64,000 nt of DNA, from assembly GCF_029784135.1 (NCBI RefSeq), contig NC_073745.1:113512716-113576715 (forward strand). The letters are read 5' to 3'. How positions within the stretch are numbered: position 1 is the stretch's first letter; every line of letters starts with the position of its first letter. Shown here piece after piece: positions 1 through 10,259 of the stretch. This DNA comes from Toxorhynchites rutilus septentrionalis (lineage: Eukaryota; Arthropoda; Insecta; Diptera; Culicidae). The position numbers were made by a program, and so were the translations under genes. Below the pieces are notes generated by a model. That model ran no database searches. It was not told the origin of the DNA and saw nothing but the letters and a program-made list of their open reading frames with translations.

Positions 1-958
1 TTTTTTTATAATATAATCTTGTTCTTTGATATAAGGAAAATATGTATCAAGTTTAACTTGCTGTAAAAAATTATGACAAATGCTGTACAATTTCCATTTC
101 AATGGTCTTCTGTACTGTTTCGTCGTCTGTTCCATCATCATTCACTGATAAAAGTCTTTCAAACATTGTGAAGTTGTTCAATTTAACATTAAATTTCAGA
201 CTTGGAAATTTTTGCCGATAATCGCAAATTTTAGCGTATTCAAGCGTATAGCGTAGTTCCTTACAGAATTCCTCCCCTTTAATGACCAAATTCCCCACTA
301 GGATGGATTGAAGCACAGGATTGAATTAGTTCATCGTATATATGGTTTATCGGAATTAAGGCCCATCGAAGAATACTGGGCTATTACGAACCAGGCACAA
401 TGGAAGCATCCCACAAGGTCAAAGCTGAGGAAGACATGAAAAAAAGGTTTCCATGAAGAAGAAGCTGCAGCCAGATTTTGTATAGCACCTTATGAGTGGA
501 GTTAAACGTAGGGTTCGAGCATACGGTCATGGTATTGAAGTTGAATAAAATAAATATGCCAAAAGCTTACTAATGGGTTATATTTTATTGTCTGAAAGTT
601 TTTGAAAAGGATCGGTCATGTAGATATTTTTGACGTAGGACTACGACTTTAATTTCTATATAGGGGGGTCACTATACGAAACATGTAACGTTTATTAAGA
701 GTTTTCAAATGCATATTACGCAAAATCATTCGTACGATATATGTTATAATATATACCATTAGACGGCAAATTTATCCAGCATTTTTTTCGCCTTAGACAT
801 CAACAGTGGAAATAATAAAACAAGTGAGCAATTTAACAAATGAAAAAGGGATGTTTTGCGAGCGGATGCGAAGGTAAATCATGTATTATGCATTCTTTCT
901 TCCAACTTCGTTCCCATGAATGTTGCATGTAACACAAAATTGCGTGCAATAATTCGTT
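1..958. other. Left flank of the P element, mostly unassigned
   Basis: This is AT-rich DNA before the P-element target site. It contains one minus-strand open frame (71-316, listed separately). At about 625-645 it has a diverged copy of the palindrome GACGTAGGACTACGTC, which recurs elsewhere in the window. I recognise no gene in the rest. Confidence 0.5.
71..316 (-). CDS. Unrecognised open frame, possible 3' exon or transposon fragment
   Basis: A minus-strand frame of about 81 residues ends with a normal stop. Its composition is protein-like: charged and hydrophobic residues alternate, there is a central FCKELRYTLEYAKICDY segment, and the tail is acidic. The frame is open only a short way upstream (a TAA lies just before NPVLQS), so if real it is a last exon or a fragment. 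I do not recognise the family. It lies outside the P element, so it is not part of that transposase. It could be the end of another transposon protein or of a host gene, or a chance frame. Confidence 0.2.
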   Translation of the reverse strand: MLQSILVGNLVIKGEEFCKELRYTLEYAKICDYRQKFPSLKFNVKLNNFTMFERLLSVNDDGTDDETVQKTIEMEIVQHLS

Positions 959-967
959 CTATCTAAC
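959..967. repeat. Target-site duplication, left, of P element copy 1
   Basis: CTATCTAAC lies directly before CAGGGTACG. The identical nine bases follow CGTACCCTG at 9674-9682. Confidence 0.9.
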
Positions 968-1464
968 CAGGGTACGTTTATGGAAAAATAGTCTGGACTG
1001 ACTAGTGCATCAATAGTAGTGAGGCTGTGACGAGTTAGCTTTGCAAGTATCATGGGACGGTAATATAAATTTGTTTAAATTAGTTTATTTCTATTGCATT
1101 TTAGCTCAATGTATATATTTATTCATTGCAGCGTAAATATAATCCAATAAGGTTTTCTTTCTTATCAAAACCTAGGGGAAATTGTGGTTACTGGATGAGT
1201 AGGCATGAACTAAATCTCCAGGGAACAATCGAAAATGTTTAATGGATTTTAACAAAGTCTTAATTTGAATGGAGCGTAAACTTTAACATGATCTCCCTCC
1301 CCTGAAAATCTACGCAGTTCATGAATATCCCCTTGTATGTATGTGACTCGTACTTATGTTGATAACATGTATAATTTCACAGTAAAATAAAAAAAAAGTG
1401 GAGTAGGTACATTTGATTTATTTGTACATTTGTTTTATGTAATCAGTAAGTTTATTTATTTTAA

Positions 1465-2355
1465 TTACAGCAAGAACTTCTTCATTTTTCTTTGTTTGGT
1501 GGATAGTGGAGATGAAACTGGCTTTGCCAACCGTTTCACGCTTCCTGGATTTTTTTTCTCTTTGAGGTTTCTATTCAACGTTTTGATTCTAATGTAGGTT
1601 CGGTGTCGTATATAATGTAGAATAAGTTTGGGTGGAATTTCTGGATATTTTTCCGTAAGAGATTTGCTTAAATCTCTGCAGACATTTGAACGGCTTGAAA
1701 TGGCTGCACCATGAAATTTTTTGAAGCAAGATTCTAGAGCTTTAGCTTGTTTCATCCATAAATCGGATGGCTGAGTCAATCCACCCAGTGACAGATGCTG
1801 AACGTAGGATACAGGGAACGCGTAATCGTGATCTAACAGAGACTCGATTCCAGGAAGAGTATAAGTGAAGATTCCCAAATGAGGAAACTCTTCCTTATAT
1901 TTCCGAACCATAGCTCCCATGAGATATTCAAATCCGTCCGTTTCGGTATCAAAATTCATGTCTTCTTTAGAATTTTCTGCAAGTGCATCATCAACATCTG
2001 CGTTATGCATTGATATATGCCTTGCTGTGTCGTCTTGATATTTGACATCTTTTACAAGATTGCGTAGTACTTCTATGATGACAAATTTTTCGTCACACCG
2101 GTCAATGGTATTCTGCCCTAAAGATATCGGGGTGAGATTCTTCCCCAACATAATTACGCGCAAACGGTGTAAGGCATTTAATGGCGTAGGATGATCATTT
2201 GCCCCACCACGGGCGCGAATCATTGCAAATAACCCTTCGAGTGCATCTTGGTTTAGCTTTGCTGTCATGATGAATTTAATATCAAAACGGTCCTGCATGT
2301 CCTTGAACAATGCTTTTAAGGATATAATGGACATCATAATCGCTCTCTGGAATAC
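1465..2355 (-). pseudogene. P-element transposase last exon: C-terminal catalytic segment
   Basis: After a TTTTTAG acceptor the frame reads VFQRAIMMSIISLKALFKDM, then FIMTAKLNQDALEGLFAMIR and ARGGANDHPTPLNALHRLRV. LNQD-x-LE-x-x-F...GG-x-x-HP-P is the hallmark of P and THAP9 transposases and contains the third acidic catalytic residue (E of DALEG). The C terminus (KRLAKP...RKMKKFLL) is basic and ends at a normal stop. The exon is open throughout (297 codons). It is separated from exon 4 by 4.6 kb of nested insertions. Confidence 0.93.
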
Positions 2356-2407
2356 CTAAAAAGATATACAACAATATTTTGGGATAATTTCTTCTACAAT
2401 AGACGAA

Positions 2408-2770
2408 CTTCATTCTAACTCGACTGGTCGTAGGCAGTACCATCTCAGATAGCAGTGAAACGTAGGTGTAAACACATAGGTCTTTTAAGCAATTTTGCAT
2501 ACTCAAAATATTCAAAAAGAAATTAGACTACTTTTTGAAAAGAGTCAAATTTTTTGCTTTATTTTTTACAAAAAAATATAAGTCAAAAGCTATAGTACCT
2601 ACAAAATTCTGGTCAAAGGAGGAAATGGAGGAAATTATTTGAATTTTCTTAAAATAATACCCTAATTATTATAGTTTTTGAGTTATATGAGACCCATGTG
2701 TTCACACCCACAACGTTTCACTGCTATCTTAGATTGAGCTGCCAACTTTTGAGACGAGTTGGCATGCAAT
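2408..2770. mobile_element. Small inverted-repeat element (MITE-like) in the P intron
   Basis: About 2409-2475 and 2695-2770 are inverted copies sharing AGATAGCAGTGAAACGT. A third related stretch is near 22315-22400 (CACCCACAAAGG...CCAATAGCTAGTCGAGTTGG). I saw no clear target duplication. It lies next to the piggyBac left end. Confidence 0.6.
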
Positions 2771-3184
2771 CCGTTAATATTTTTAACCCCCCTGTACTCG
2801 CGTGCAAAATCATAACACGTACACTCGCGCACGGTGTCACAGACCGAAAATTGAATTTCTCTGCAATGTTGCCATTGTGTATTTTTCAGGCTTTATTGGC
2901 TTTTATTTTAAGAAGAGGGTATGATTGAATGAAAAAACTCCAAAAAATATGTTTTCTTCGTTCTGTATTGTTCTTCGTATGTTCTAATAGTCATCTAATT
3001 CAGCCTCCTTTAAAGTCGAGTATTTTTTTATACTCCAACACAAATAACGAAATTCGAATTTTTCACTGTTATTAATTAAAAGTATGCAACTGAATATAAT
3101 TCATGGAAGTATAAAGAACTATAAAATAACATTCAAACGTATTAATCGATTGTGGTTTCATTGGAGTAAGAATCAGAACATAGC

Positions 3185-3290
3185 ATAACTGCATGCTCGA
3201 AACAAACATATTTTTTACATTTCATGCAGTTGTTGCGTGTTTTTCGGATCTTTTATCGAAGAGAAGAATGTATAACGACCTTCTAGATAA
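3185..3290 (-). pseudogene. piggyBac transposase C-terminal cysteine-rich remnant
   Basis: Read from about 3260 downward, the frame KTRNNCMKCKKYVCFEHAVM ends in a cysteine, giving the zinc-binding pattern of the piggyBac C-terminal domain. A stop lies shortly upstream, and the other frames are broken. The paired copy near 52450-52560 is also frameshifted. Confidence 0.65.
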
Positions 3291-4455
3291 TTACCAGATG
3301 ATAAAGGTTCTGGAATATAAAGTTTGCAAATTTCTAATATTTTTTGTCTCTGTTTTCTTGGTAAACTAAGAATTAATGCCTTTTTTTAGTTGGGACATAA
3401 AAAGATGATATAAAAGAACTTCCTTTTTTTCTTGTTTTCTTGTCGATATTGTCCATTATAGAAAAAATATCCCCGGAACTGTAACTGTTAAAAATTACCA
3501 TAAGCTACCGATTAGTTTATAGTTCACTGTTTACAATTCTTCCACAAGTGAAATTCTTTCACAAGTGTTTGTATATGTATGACCGTTATATTCAGCGAAT
3601 AACTAAACGAAAGTCAAACATTTATATTTTGCTTTTGAATGTATGAATCTAAAGACGAATATATCGACGAATAGTTAATATATGGATCCGTTCAATCCAG
3701 TTACAAAAGGGACTGAAATCAAATAAGAATATTCCGGCAATGATCTTATGCATTATATTCAAAAAATATTCCACGCCACTAACAATAATTTATACATTTC
3801 ATTCAACAATATTCTAGAATGTGAAAAAGGCACTTGTCCAAAAAAGTTACTCCTATACTCGCGTCGGTGTGTCAGACCGAAAGTGTTAAAAAAGTGGCAC
3901 ACGTCCCCTTTGTACCAACCTAGGTAGTGCGGACTGAATCAAAACGGCTGTCAAGAAAGATCCAATTGAAATGTCAAAAGAGATCCAACGATCAGGAGTG
4001 TTATTTTTCTTATGATAATCAACACTATGAATAAGGTATTGTTGTCAAGGGCAAAAATAAGTAAAATTATAAAATGAACGAACTACATTTTTCCGTCAAT
4101 TGTTTAATTAACCATTGCATCTCTGAAAGAGCATCTCAGCCTTTCACTGAGCAACGCATTTTTAATGTCCCCTCTCTTTGTCATAACGTTTTTCCGAACG
4201 TAATAAAAACAAACAAAGTCAGAGTCACGTAAATGTTTACTTCTGCGATTTGGAAATATTCGATAAAAAGTGGAAGGAAGAACTGCCAGATGATTTTTAA
4301 AAAAAGTCTGTAAAAACATGTGAATGTCTGTTAAAAATGTGGAAAAGTCTGTAAAAGTGTGCAGATCTATATAAATGTCTTTTAACGTTAATTTTCACAT
4401 ATTCATTAATACTTTGTACATCACGATGCACGTAAGATTGTATTCTGTATATATA

Positions 4456-5692
4456 TAGCCATTCCATGCCAAACTAATATAGTGGTTCTCAGATCTTCGT
4501 CAAAAGTGGTAATTTTGTTCTTTATCGCAAAACATTAAACTCGTATTTTTTTTTTAATTTGTCATTAGGGTGCCCATTTCCATTTTAGGGTGATCCCAAA
4601 AATAATTTTTTCCACTTTTTCCCAAAATGACTTTTTTCAAAAATTTATAACTTTCGAACCACTCAACCGATTTAGATGATCGACATATCAAATTTAAGCC
4701 AATGAGCTTTAATTGAGAAATATTTACCTTGCATATAATATGGATCCTATTTTTAATATGGATTGAAAGCTGAGAATTTTTTAAATAAAATATCTCGATA
4801 TCAGAGATGCTATTTTTTTCGTTTTTGAAATATGATTTTTCAAAACTAATCGATGGTTCGAAAAACAAATTTTCCCCATTTTTCCCACTACAAAAGTTAT
4901 AACTTTCGAACTATTGGACCGATTCATATCATCGACATATCAAATTTAAGCTTACGAATTATTTTTCTTTGAAAAAATATTACTTTTGCGAAAAAATTGA
5001 ATTTTGTTTTTGTAATTATTGATTGAGTTATTTTTTCATAGTTTTCTCGGTTAAAGATAGGAGCGCTATATATTTTAATTTTTTTTTTTTTTGGAAAGGT
5101 GAGGATTATTTATCTAACATATCTCGATATCAGAGATGCTATAATTATCGTTTTTAAGTTAGAATTTTGTAAATTTAACATGTTTTAAGTCTTCGATCAA
5201 TATTCATATGTGACTAAACTAGACCTATGCTACTAGAATCCAATCTTCCCGCAATTGTGAATTTTGCTTATTGGCTTCAATTTAATATATCGATCATCTA
5301 AATAGGTTCAGTAGTTCAAATGTTATGATTTTTTGCAGAAAGTTATTTTTTGACAAATGGGGAAAAATGATTTTTTTAAAAACCATATCTAAAAAACGAA
5401 AAAATAGCAACCCTGATATCGAGATATGTTGTGTAAAAAATCCTCAGCTTTCAAGAAAAAATATAAAAAAATATAGCGCCCTCTAGTCCAAAGTCATAAA
5501 AAAATTAAAAACGACTACAATCAATAATTACTAAAATATGATTATTTTTTTCGCAAGTTAAATATTTTTTAATAAAAGGCTAGGTCAATTTTATATGTCG
5601 ATCATCTAAATCGATTCAGTGATTCAAAAGTTATTAATTTTCATTTGTCATTTTTGGGAAAAAGTGGAAAAAAATGATTTTTTGGACCACTT
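4456..5692. repeat. Foldback family 1, copy A (right end missing)
   Basis: It begins with the family terminus GCCATTCCATGCC and the module ATTAGGGTGCCCATTTCC. It continues with alternating direct and inverted copies of a module containing GATCGACATATCAAATT. It stops near GATTTTTTGGACCACTT without the matching right terminus. It lies within the 3920-6591 element. Confidence 0.75.
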
Positions 5693-6560
5693 AATAACTT
5701 ATGTGCTGTATGTGTGTTTAAATGTTCCAACGATCTACACATACATACATACACATACATACGCGTTGTTAATTTTTATTAAAAACAGTATTTCTCCGTT
5801 GATATATTGGACATCCACCAAGGCTTGCGGTCTTGTCGTTGATGAAATTTATAAAAAAATGCAGTGTATATTTTCCATCCGCCATGCAAGGCTATACAAG
5901 TTATAGATCACCACACGGCCATGAACCATGTCTGTCGTAACAATATCGATCAGTAACCCATATTTCGTCATAAGCAGACCCGAAAGCAAATGTAAGTTGT
6001 TGAAAATAGAATGAAAATTTTTATTCGATGTTGTTTAAATACTTAGAAGACATAGTCCTGGCCCTAACTTAACTATTTTTCAATAAATCTCCTTGCATTT
6101 CAGCAAAACAATCTTATCTAGAACAGAAAATAATTATCAGAGACAATTTTCGTTCAAAATTTTGCCTTACCTGCAGAGAATGCAATTTTTCATTAATTGT
6201 GAATAACCGTATCCTCTCTTTCGTCTGCAATGTTGTCAAGGCAAAAGTACTTATGTGTATGAGTTCCAAACTTCATACACACCAGATGGGCCAACCAGAA
6301 GGACTGCCGGGCCGCAGGTTGAGTATCGCTGGTCTAACGTCATGTGTATTGATATATACTAAATATAATAACTTTTCTGTATCAAAACTATGGAAAAATG
6401 TCATATGGTGAGTCAAATATTTTTGATGTGATGAATAGATGTGATGAATGTTTTACAGATATGTCTGTAAATTTACAAACATATTTGTAAATCTGGCATC
6501 TCTGGTGGTCTGAGAATTTATTGCAAGAAATCGCTTGAAAACATGCATGAATTTGCTTGA
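5693..6560. other. Right part of the 3920-6591 element, unassigned
   Basis: No coding feature is recognised. It contains a short CATACA-rich run near 5740-5765 and a TCTGTAAAT/TTTACAGA inverted motif at about 6460-6495. Confidence 0.4.
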
Positions 6561-6929
6561 GAATGAAGTGGATTGAGTCCGCACCACTTAGGTACCAACA
6601 CATGAGATACGCTAAACGATGACGAACGACGAATAACGAAGCTAGAGAGAATCGCAAAGTCGTAGTGTGGATATTTTCTGAGAAATGAACGAATTATTGA
6701 TTTCTCGGTCTGACAGACCAATGCGCGAGTATAGGAGTGTTGAAAATGGTTTAAGGTTTGTGCGTTTCATAAAAATACGGCAATTTATTAAGCAATCTTT
6801 GGGAAACCACTTGAAGAAAATCTTACAAAACTACTTTAAACAGTTGTTTAATATCTAAACGTTACGTAGGATGAGACTTAGATCCTTATGAAATATTCTA
6901 TTTGATTTTCAAAGAAATATCTCACCTAC

Positions 6930-7108
6930 CTGTATGCTCTGTTTTTCCTCCTTGTACTGTTGTTGCCATAACGTGGTACATTTTATCCAGAGCAGCGTTT
7001 TGAATCTCGAGGTCCGTTCCATAAGGCTTTTTCAGTTATTGATTCGTTCAAATTTCGACTGTTGAAAATATCAAAGTAATCATTGACAATTGGCAATACA
7101 TACACACA
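6930..7108 (-). pseudogene. P-element transposase exon 4, frameshifted
   Basis: This short exon encodes VLPIVNDYFDIFNSR, which corresponds to the conserved VNDWFDVMNS segment of P transposases. After NESITEK the frame must change in an A5 run (T5 on the plus strand, 7028-7032) to read PYGTDLEIQNAALDKMYH, the expected continuation. The donor is CAG/GTAGGTGAG. The exact acceptor is uncertain (near 7108), and the phase to the next exon does not fit without a further change or a different junction. Confidence 0.82.
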
Positions 7109-7546
7109 CTCTTTACAGATGCACGGTCCGAAGGTTGTGCAGTCCACTGATGATTCAACAAGAGCCAAAGGTTGTACCGCTCATGACAACTCTACACGAG
7201 CTGATGATAGCGCCGGCTAGTGACCATTCTATCCTGGATTCCTCGAGTCGAGAAAGACGCACCACGCTAGATATGGGGTACAGACTAGGGGGGCGTTGCT
7301 GATTAATGGTCAGCTGCATCCCAATAGGAAGTATCCCGTGTCGGGCACACGTACAGAGCATCGAACTGCGACATACCAATTATGAGAACACTTGTAATAC
7401 TAACCTCGAGTCAACCGCGAGTAATCGGTTACATATTACTAACATAATCTAAGCAAACATTGTCAAAATATTGAACTCCCGGCCCCGTTAGGCTGACGCC
7501 ATATGAACCTTAATAAAATATATATTTTGGATAAAAAAAAATTTAC
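7109..7546 (-). other. Intron of the P transposase with a GC-richer insertion-like stretch
   Basis: This is the intron between transposase exons 3 and 4. About 7130-7400 is more GC-rich than its surroundings and reads like part of another repeat, but I could not name it. No protein-like frame in it is convincing. Confidence 0.5.
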
Positions 7547-8098
7547 TGTCAAAATATACTCTGCTAGCTCTTTCGCAAGTTGTGTCCCAACTTTTCGTTG
7601 TAGAGCGATGGCACACTTTCTGGAAAGAACTTTAGCCGCATAAGCCACATTTTGACGTTGGCCACCAGTAACAGTTAAAAGTTCTTCCGTTAAGAAAAAT
7701 GTATCTGATATTTCTGTACCCTTTTTCGGTACTAATTGCCAAAGAGGGTGTTGTCTTTCTTTGTCCAATGGTGGTATGAATAAACCATTTTCTAACAGAA
7801 AACCGGTGTCAAAAAGCCAATTTATAATTAACTTCAACGTGTTAGGAGCATCGGCAAACAAATGGATTTTGCTCCCAATTGTTGGATGTATGAGGAAACT
7901 TCTTCCTTCTGAAATATTTATGTTTGACCAAATGGATTGATTTGGACCTCCACAGCCTGAATCGTACGCAACGCATTCAAATCCTGCATCCCATGCTAGT
8001 CGTACGGCTTCGTCCAGTAATCCCATGGACATATTGATATCAAAATCTGCATATATCGGTTGCTTCCAATGATTAAATATTGAACGAATCATGATGAC
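7547..8098 (-). pseudogene. P-element transposase exon 3: second RNase H segment and insertion-domain start
   Basis: The exon starts after ATAG with VIMIRSIFNHWKQPIYADF, in phase with the previous exon (phase 0). It contains VAYDSGCGGPNQ, in which the aspartate matches the second catalytic D of P transposases. It then contains FADAPNTLKLIINWLFDTG, a diagnostic P-family segment at the start of the GTP-binding insertion domain, followed by LLTVTGGQRQNVAYAAKVLS. It ends LAEYILT at a donor GTAAAT. No internal lesion is visible. The frame runs on past the donor for about 28 intron-encoded residues. Confidence 0.9.
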
Positions 8099-8233
8099 CT
8101 ATAAAAAAATACAATTAGCTTCTCGAACAATATCAATCTCCCATGTTGTGGAAGCTTCGTCAAGGGTGAGGGTGATTTAAAACAAAAACATTGAATATCA
8201 GCAAATATTTCACATAAACCTGCAAAATTTTAC

Positions 8234-9003
8234 CTGAATTTTTTTCGAAGGATTCAGGACATCATCATTTTTGCGATCGTACTCATAATCTTCCGATACT
8301 TGCATCTCATCGTATAATATTGCACATATCCGGGCCTCTGGCAGCGTATCTGAGTATGCTTTGAGGATATGGAAAACTTCATGGAAAAAGCCTCTCCGCA
8401 TATTGATTCTAGCAGCATAGTTTTGTAGACATTTTGCTGATGGTAACGGAAAATGACATGTCTGGTTGATGAACTTGAGTGCAGGCTTACTTAAATAGTT
8501 GAGGGTAAATCCCATAGCTAATTCCTCAGCTGACCATTGCTTAACTTTCTTTTTTTGGTTAAGCATGATGCCGATTTGATTGTTTGTGAATCGTTTTGAT
8601 AGAATGCCCATGGCTCCAAGCAGAACTTGCTGTTTATTGACTACTTGTAAATCCTTTTTGACTTTTTCAAGTTCGGTAATTCTGATTTAAGCTTCTTGAA
8701 GCTTTCTGTAGTTTTCTGATAGCTCTTGACGCAGAGCTTGAATTAAACTATCAGAACCGGCCGAATTGCTAGGTTTCTCATTAGAGACGTTGAAAGTGCT
8801 GCTTCCGATTTCCTTTGATGGAATATCCCTCTCGGGATAGTCATGTTTCTTCCCTTTGGAAAACTGGATCGATTCCGCGGATGTTATGGATGTTTTTAAT
8901 GGATTCAACTCTTGATTTATGTCAATCGAGATCTTTCGGCGAGCCTTCCGGTTTTGATTCCCCGAGGCATGAAAATCGTTGACCTTTCTGACAGTAGGAA
9001 CAG
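8234..9003 (-). pseudogene. P-element transposase exon 2: linker, coiled coil and first RNase H segment
   Basis: The exon opens after a TTTTTAG acceptor in frame with the THAP exon (PTAVPTVRK). A serine-rich linker is followed by a leucine-zipper-like stretch (LIQALRQELSENYRKLQEA). The frame then hits TAA at 8687-8689, and continues in the same frame as ITELEKVKKDLQ and on into the catalytic core. The core has the P-type pattern W-x2-E-E, PLPS, and then ILYDEMQVSEDYEYD, whose first aspartate corresponds to the first catalytic D of P transposase. It ends at a CAG/GTAAAA donor. The P derivative at 47.7 kb reads AAA where this copy has TAA, so the stop arose here. That makes this a pseudogene with a single in-frame lesion in this exon. 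Confidence 0.9.
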
Positions 9004-9059
9004 CTAAAAATAAACTATTTTGTGTACTAATTGTATAATCTCAATTTGTTTACATTTAC

Positions 9060-9340
9060 CTGTTGGTATCAGTTTTCGACGATATTGTACATCCAAGCCA
9101 TCGAGATGCATGAAACAATCTGGACTGAAGTGAAGCGAGCAAATGTACATGTTCTTAGTATTGCTGTTTAGGTCCTGTCCGAAGAATCGAAGCCATTTCT
9201 TCCGAATGTTCAAATCCCTCGGGAATCGATGAAATGATAGTTTGTGGGATATGTTTTCAAAATTCGAGTTGAACTCGAGCCCGGGCATCAATGACCGAAC
9301 GCTCGCGCATCCGGGTGCCACACATCGACCAAAAAGTTAT
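9060..9340 (-). pseudogene. P-element transposase exon: THAP zinc-finger domain
   Basis: The exon encodes a THAP DNA-binding domain. It starts RCVAPGC (the two first zinc-binding cysteines), continues with HRFPRD and RKKWLRFFGQD, and ends with ICSLHFSPDCF, where the C-x2-H pair completes the C2CH site. THAP domains bind transposon ends in this superfamily. A splice acceptor (polypyrimidine then CAG) precedes 9340, and a donor CAG/GTAAAT follows 9060. In the related copy at 47049 the acceptor is followed by an ATG that starts MARCVAPGC. Here the matching bases read TTTTTGGTCG, so the initiator is lost. The next intron is only 56 bp (9004-9059). Confidence 0.9.
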
Positions 9341-9673
9341 CTGAAAATTGAAATATTTTATATATATATATTCCTTCGCAGTCGATCCGCCGTAAAAAGA
9401 CCAGTTTCAAAAAGCAGCACAGAAACAACACATCCTGCGCACTAGTTCCTTTTATTTTAACTTCAGTGGTTCACTAACTACTTCATCTCACGAATTATTG
9501 ACGTATTTAAAAAAAAAATATTTAAAATATTTGCTACAAAAAAAAACACTTGTTATGATTTGCTTTGCGGTCTCTGCTTTCCGTCGAAGCTAAGATGTCA
9601 TAGTTGAGAGTGTATAAGTGAATCGTGTCGGACACACTTCGAGTCCAGGATACCTTCTCAGAAACGTACCCTG

Positions 9674-9682
9674 CTATCTAAC
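9674..9682. repeat. Target-site duplication, right, of P element copy 1
   Basis: CTATCTAAC follows CGTACCCTG and is identical to 959-967. Confidence 0.9.
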
Positions 9683-10081
9683 AAATTAGCAAGCTGTTAA
9701 AGTAATCAGATGAAAGAATTCATGCATCACTCAAACTTCATGCAAGATTTCATCAAAGCAACGAGGAAAGTGTCACTTATGCAGTGATCGTTCATTAATT
9801 AGGAGGAGGCATTGAGATCGGCATTACATCGCATCACAAAAATGAAATGAAATGAAATATTAATACTCTCAATGACTCAATTCCTTCTGTGATAGATTGA
9901 GCAGTAGAACCAATACGACTTGATTGTGATTGTCTGCAAACGAACATTATTTCACCGAAAAAGCTACTGCTCTCGATGCCTAATAATAAGAATAAGACAA
10001 TGGAAAGAAATCACAATACCATAGCTATTCATTAAAAATAAAGCAACTTCATGATTTCATGTGTATTTTACCTCAAAATAT
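9683..10081. other. Unassigned flank between P element and SINE
   Basis: AT-rich sequence with a short (GAAAT)n-like run near 9842-9860. I see no gene. Confidence 0.4.
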
Positions 10082-10096
10082 CACGAAACCGTGAGT

Positions 10097-10244
10097 TTTT
10101 TTTTTCTCTATTATAGTGACTTTCAACACATATCGGTTGGTTCGTCACTTTTACTTCCATTGTAGGAAGCATGTCGGGAGTGAGAATTGAACTCGTGATC
10201 TTTGCGTGAGAGGTATGGATGTTACCACTACGACAGATCGCCTC
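10097..10244 (-). mobile_element. tRNA-derived SINE with 15-bp target duplication
   Basis: Read on the minus strand, it starts GGAGGCGATCTGTCGTAGTGG (A-box like) and has the B-box GAGTTCAATTC. The body is short and ends in an A-rich tail (T9 on the plus strand). Both sides carry CACGAAACCGTGAGT (10082-10096 and 10245-10259). This is typical of pol III-driven SINEs moved by a LINE. Confidence 0.88.
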
Positions 10245-10259
10245 CACGAAACCGTGAGT

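Larger units (their letters stand above)
3920..6591. mobile_element. Unclassified TIR element with 8-bp target duplication, inside piggyBac copy 1
   Basis: GTACCAAC occurs at 3912-3919 and 6592-6599. Between them the ends are inverted repeats: CTAGGTAGTGCGGACTGAAT at the left, and the reverse complement of a stretch ending GAGTCCGCACCACTTAG at the right. piggyBac copy 2 has a single GTACCAAC at the matching place and so acts as an empty site. Another left end of the family, with the same next 80 bases, is at 63506. Duplication length suggests hAT or P-like, but no transposase frame is visible. Confidence 0.8.
2787..6739 (-). mobile_element. piggyBac-like element, copy 1, split by another element
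   Basis: The left end is TTAA (2783-2786) followed by CCCCCCTGTACTCGCG. The right end is CGCGAGTATAGGAGTG followed by TTGA, a one-base decay of TTAA. The two ends are inverted relatives (CTGTACTCGCG / CTATACTCGCG). Copy 2 at 51636-52934 is collinear, which shows that this copy is one element interrupted between 3920 and 6591. The minus-strand frame around 3185-3260 gives KTRNNCMKCKKYVCFEHAV, a C-x2-C...C-x2-H finger like the C-terminal cysteine-rich domain of piggyBac transposases. The rest of the transposase is missing, so the element is non-autonomous. Confidence 0.85.
968..9673 (-). mobile_element. P-superfamily DNA transposon, copy 1, with nested insertions
   Basis: The element begins CAGGGTACGTTT and ends AAACGTACCCTG. 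The inverted repeats are perfect for 12 bases and imperfect to about 31 (both have CTGGACT near the inner end). Both sides carry CTATCTAAC. The transposase reads on the minus strand from a THAP exon at 9340 to a stop at 1465. Exons add up to roughly 2.67 kb, or about 890 codons, close to THAP9-type proteins. A leader exon probably lies between 9341 and 9673. The last intron has grown to 4.6 kb through other insertions. The coding frame has lost its start codon and carries one stop and one frameshift, so this copy cannot make the protein. The ends look intact and could in principle still be moved by an enzyme supplied elsewhere. Confidence 0.92.

Noticed and set aside
3840..3895. Right terminus of piggyBac copy 1 at the TTAA near 3890
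   Set aside because: The sequence CTATACTCGCGTCGG there is in the wrong orientation for a right end. Collinearity with copy 2 shows it is an internal repeat and the true end is at 6739.
1465..9340. Two separate P-type transposase genes
   Set aside because: N-terminal and C-terminal parts are complementary, in the same orientation and inside one pair of TIRs with matching target duplications. The gap is explained by nested insertions.
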